From assembly GCA_037954235.1 (NCBI GenBank), contig JBBMOA010000007.1, forward strand, positions 4,013,501 to 4,077,500: 64,000 bases of DNA. Direction: 5' to 3'. The notes beneath the pieces were generated by a model. That model saw only the letters and a program-made list of their open reading frames with translations. It was not told the DNA's origin and made no database searches. The stretch is from Aulostomus chinensis. Taxonomy: Eukaryota; Chordata; Actinopteri; Syngnathiformes; Aulostomidae. Positions 61,126 to 64,000 of the stretch are shown here, one piece after another. The stretch's first letter is position 1. Each line of letters begins with the position of its first letter. Position numbers and translations under genes: made by a program.

Positions 61126-61369
61126 CTTGTGGGAACCTCCATCCATCCATCCATCCATCCATCCATCCATCCATCCATCCATCCATTGTCTTCCATTTGT
61201 TCCTGTTAAGGGTCGCGGGGGGCTGGAGCCTATCCCAGCAGCTACGGGCGAGAGGTGGGGTTCACCCTGGACAGGTCACCAGTCCATCGCAGGGCCAACA
61301 CATATGGACAGACAACCATTCACACTCACAGCCACACCTACAGTTAATTTAGAGTACTTGTGGGAACCT
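61126..61369 (-). mobile_element. 5'-truncated (TGGA)n-family SINE with 13-bp target duplication
   Basis: The 13-bp direct repeat CTTGTGGGAACCT lies at 61126-61138 and 61357-61369. Between them is a minus-strand copy: 13 or so (ATCC) units, CTGTTAAGGGTCGCGGGG, the shared body, and a sharp stop at AATTTAGAGTA. The tRNA-like head was never inserted, as expected from incomplete reverse transcription. Confidence 0.92.
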
Positions 61370-61622
61370 GATTATGTAATTTGATCCAGACCAGAGACAC
61401 GCAGTAGTTGAGCCCCTCTAGCTGCTGTTTTACAAAACTTTAGACTAAAAGTCAAACATAAGAATAAAAGTCTTTCTTCAGGCATGAATTAATCTGATCT
61501 GCAGAAAAAAACTCAAAAATTATACAAAATGATGTCTTACCCAAATATATATAAAGGTTGATGAGTTTTTGTTGTTGTTTTTTTGGTTTACTAAACCATT
61601 AACACTCCCTCATCCTTTAAGA

Positions 61623-61690
61623 AACAACAACAACAACAACAATAACAATAATAATCATCATCATCATCATCGTCATCATCATCATCATAA
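61623..61690. repeat. (CAA)n and (ATC)n repeats
   Basis: AACAAC units followed by ATCATC units. Confidence 0.95.
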
Positions 61691-61888
61691 TGATTTGATT
61701 TTGATCTTTATTCATCTCAAACAATCAAAACATATAAAAACACATAAAAATAAACAAAAAGTCTCCACACAAAAGGATATCCCCTGGTTCATATCATCCA
61801 CGTATGATGGAGTTGGAGGAGGGGCAGAAGGAAGCCAAAGCTTCTTGTCCTGCCCCTGCTTTAAAATTTAAATCATCATTAAACAACT

Positions 61889-61919
<31 letters not shown>

Positions 61920-62130
61920 CTGTCTGTGTGTGTGAATGTGTGCCTACATATCTTTTGCAATATACATTTACGATATCCAATATGTCTGACTTAATTTGTA
62001 GTATACCTGTACCAAATGTTATTGCTATTGTTATTAATATCATAATTAAACTCATTCCAGAGTGAACAGACCCTAAAAGGCTCGGACAAAGATGGCTTTC
62101 AGTCCAGATTTTAGCGTCTCCAATAGGGAC
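61691..62130 (-). mobile_element. Possible old LINE-like dispersed repeat
   Basis: The reverse complement ends in GATGAATAAAGATCAAAATC, like a LINE tail. GGGGCAGAAGGAAGCC and GCTTCTTGTCCTGCCCC near 61825-61858 form an imperfect hairpin that I associate with a fish LINE 3' UTR. A (GT)n tract at 61891-61933 interrupts it. No protein motif was seen. Confidence 0.35.
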
Positions 62131-62559
62131 CCAACAGATGATCTGAGGCTTGGAACCACCTTTTAACCAGCCTTAAAAGTTAATCATTAGTAATCAGTAG
62201 TAAAGCCTGTTTTCAAATGCACTGGTAATCAGTGTGGCCGAAAATGAAGCTAAAGCCAGCATTAATTGTAACTCAAATTATCATAAAACTAGAGGTTAAA
62301 AAAAGAACTTCCTCGTGTTGCACCTCTCCTTGAGTTGCTATTGCTCTTAACAGCATGTCCCTCCCAATCCTTCATCAGGAGGTCAGCCCTGTTAAAGTGG
62401 CACCCTGGGGCCACCACAGAAGTCACCACAAAGTCATAACGGAGATTTTACTTCATAGCAGCTGAAGATAAATATTCTGATGGGCTGTGACGCAGCTCCG
62501 CACGACAACTGTTTTCCCGTGACCTTGCAATGTATTGCCCTGCCTTACGGCACAATGAA

Positions 62560-62622
62560 CACACACACGCGTGCGCACACACACACACACACACACGCAC
62601 ACACACACACACACACACACAG
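62560..62622. repeat. (CA)n microsatellite with CG interruptions
   Basis: CA repeats with GCGTGCGC and GC interruptions. Confidence 0.95.
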
Positions 62623-63082
62623 AATGACAGCAAACACATTTCTGCTCAAACTCATAAATGACAACGAAGCTGACCTGTCAACAATTTTCACTTTCAGTCT
62701 AACCAAGCTGATTCTCTCCCCGACCTTCTCCTACAGCCTGTATGTAACGTGTTACAATTTTGTCACAACATGCACTTCTGGTAAAAATGTACAGACGATG
62801 GAATGGAATGGAATGGGGAACAATGTTTTTCTTTGGTTTAATTGCCAAATATGGCTGCCCCCTGTGCAGGCCTCAGCATCACGCTGGCTTTGTTTCTTTA
62901 AACACACTGAGTGAGCATAATGGGGTGTCTTGCTGACGGCAGCGGGAGCTGTCCCTTGAAAAGTCAACATGGTTCCAATCACACTGTGATGAACTGATTT
63001 AAAGTAATGCAGAATACAAACGAACGATACAGGTCTGCCTATATGATTGCTCTCTGTTTTCCCCACATGCATCAGAGCGATA

Positions 63083-63330
63083 TTGTCCATCCATCTGTCC
63101 ATCCGTCCATCCATCTATCCATCCATCCATCCATCATCTATGACACCTACACTGTTCAGGGTGCCAGTCTCAGCTGTCATTGCGCAAGAGGAGGGACCAC
63201 CCTGGACAAAGAGCTGGTCCATCCCAGGGCTGACATATGGAGACAGACGACCGTTCACAGTCCCATTCTCGCATACAGGTAATTTTGAGTCTCCACTTGA
63301 CCTAGGAAGCAGTTTTTGGTGTGTGGGAGG
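63083..63330 (-). mobile_element. Old diverged (TGGA)n-family SINE copy
   Basis: Interrupted (ATCC)n at 63087-63134, then GCCAGTCTCAGCTGTCATTG, CACCCTGGACAAAGAGCTGG, GGAGACAGACGACCGTTCAC and GTGTGTGGGAGG align in order with the body of the family. The head is missing. Confidence 0.7.
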
Positions 63331-64000
63331 GATGGGAGGACTCTATTTCAGGCAAAAATTATAACCACCAACATTTTGTTATGGACAACAAACACAAAAT
63401 AAACTAACAAACTAACTGGGTTGTCAGAGAGGTTCAAATTCCTTTTTTGATGAAGAGAAGAGGCCAAATAGGAACAAAATATATTTGAAAATGACAGCAG
63501 GCCATTCAAGATTATTGCAGCACCGTATACACCCTTACTTTAGCCATAAAGCCCTGTGCTCTGGCTAAAATGTCAGAAGCCGACAGTAACAGCTTCAATG
63601 TCAGCGGCAAAAGCAAACCAGTCGAGCTGCATTTCACCATTTCTTACTCTTTGTGTTTTGCATGAATGTGTTTGAGTGTGTTTGTCGTGGAATTCAAGAG
63701 AGTAAGAAGAAGAAAAATGCTGAGGGGCAATCATGGATGACCCTGGAACGGCTCATCAGTGCTTTCTTCTGAGAGGAGGAAGATGAGGCGGGAGCAGATG
63801 AAACACGAACAGAAGGACAGGAAGGAGAGAAGGGAGACAGGAGGAGCAGGGAAGGATGCTGGTGAGCTAGAAATGAAAGGGAGCTCAGCATGAAGGAGGA
63901 TCTGCATATATGAATCACACTGAGAAACCACTAGGCAAGAACAAACTACTGAAGGTAGTGATGACCCCAAGTAGGGTTGCTGGGATCTATTCTTGTCCAG
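63331..64000. other. Non-coding, purine-rich end of window
   Basis: Apart from a GA-rich stretch at about 63770-63900 nothing was recognised. Open frames opposite it are serine- and proline-rich because of this composition. Confidence 0.5.

Overview
This window looks like nuclear DNA of a ray-finned fish (teleost). The evidence is very dense (CA)n/(GT)n microsatellites, spliced vertebrate-type exons with GT/AG borders, and repeat families typical of fish: a tRNA-headed SINE with a (TGGA)n tail, a V-SINE-like element, an L2 LINE, an L1-like LINE, a LINE with a restriction-like endonuclease, Tc1 and hAT remnants. There are no operons, prokaryotic genes or CRISPR arrays. No species is assigned.

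The one gene recognised with confidence is slc66a2 (PQLC1), on the minus strand. Its last two coding exons are at 27849-28065 and 8433-8607. Their splice phases fit exactly, and the intron between them is about 19.2 kb. Upstream exons were searched for by eye on the minus strand to 64000 and not found; they probably lie beyond the window. Downstream of slc66a2, near the left edge, two minus-strand open segments (1643-1843 and 390-646) could be phase-compatible exons of a gene I do not recognise; the second has a hydrophobic helix.

Layout. 1-2.0 kb: possible unidentified exons, a hairpin and an old SINE piece. 2.6-8.4 kb: a SINE and simple repeats. 8.4-28.1 kb: slc66a2 3' end and its large intron, with a full-length SINE (11.3 kb), an almost perfectly palindromic hAT MITE with 8-bp target duplication (16.8 kb), a TA/TG mosaic (22.7-23.1 kb) and a V-SINE-like element (26.5 kb). 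28.1-35.8 kb: non-coding with two SINEs. 35.9-40.8 kb: a decayed L1-like LINE with a long G-rich 3' region. 40.9-41.4 kb: Tc1 remnant. 42.5-43.5 kb: probable DNA-transposon sequence carrying a 21-bp minisatellite. 43.5-55.6 kb: non-coding, rich in microsatellites. 55.6-61.0 kb: nested LINEs, in which an L2 (minus strand) is split by a restriction-like-endonuclease LINE (plus strand) flanked by a 60-bp target duplication. 61.1-64 kb: further SINE copies and simple repeats.

I see no new functional system such as a defence or biosynthetic locus. The most notable structures are the nested LINE insertion, a 115-bp perfectly identical inverted duplication inside the L2, the hAT palindrome, the minisatellite, and the two unidentified exon candidates. 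Family names for repeats rest on recognition of motifs, not on database searches.
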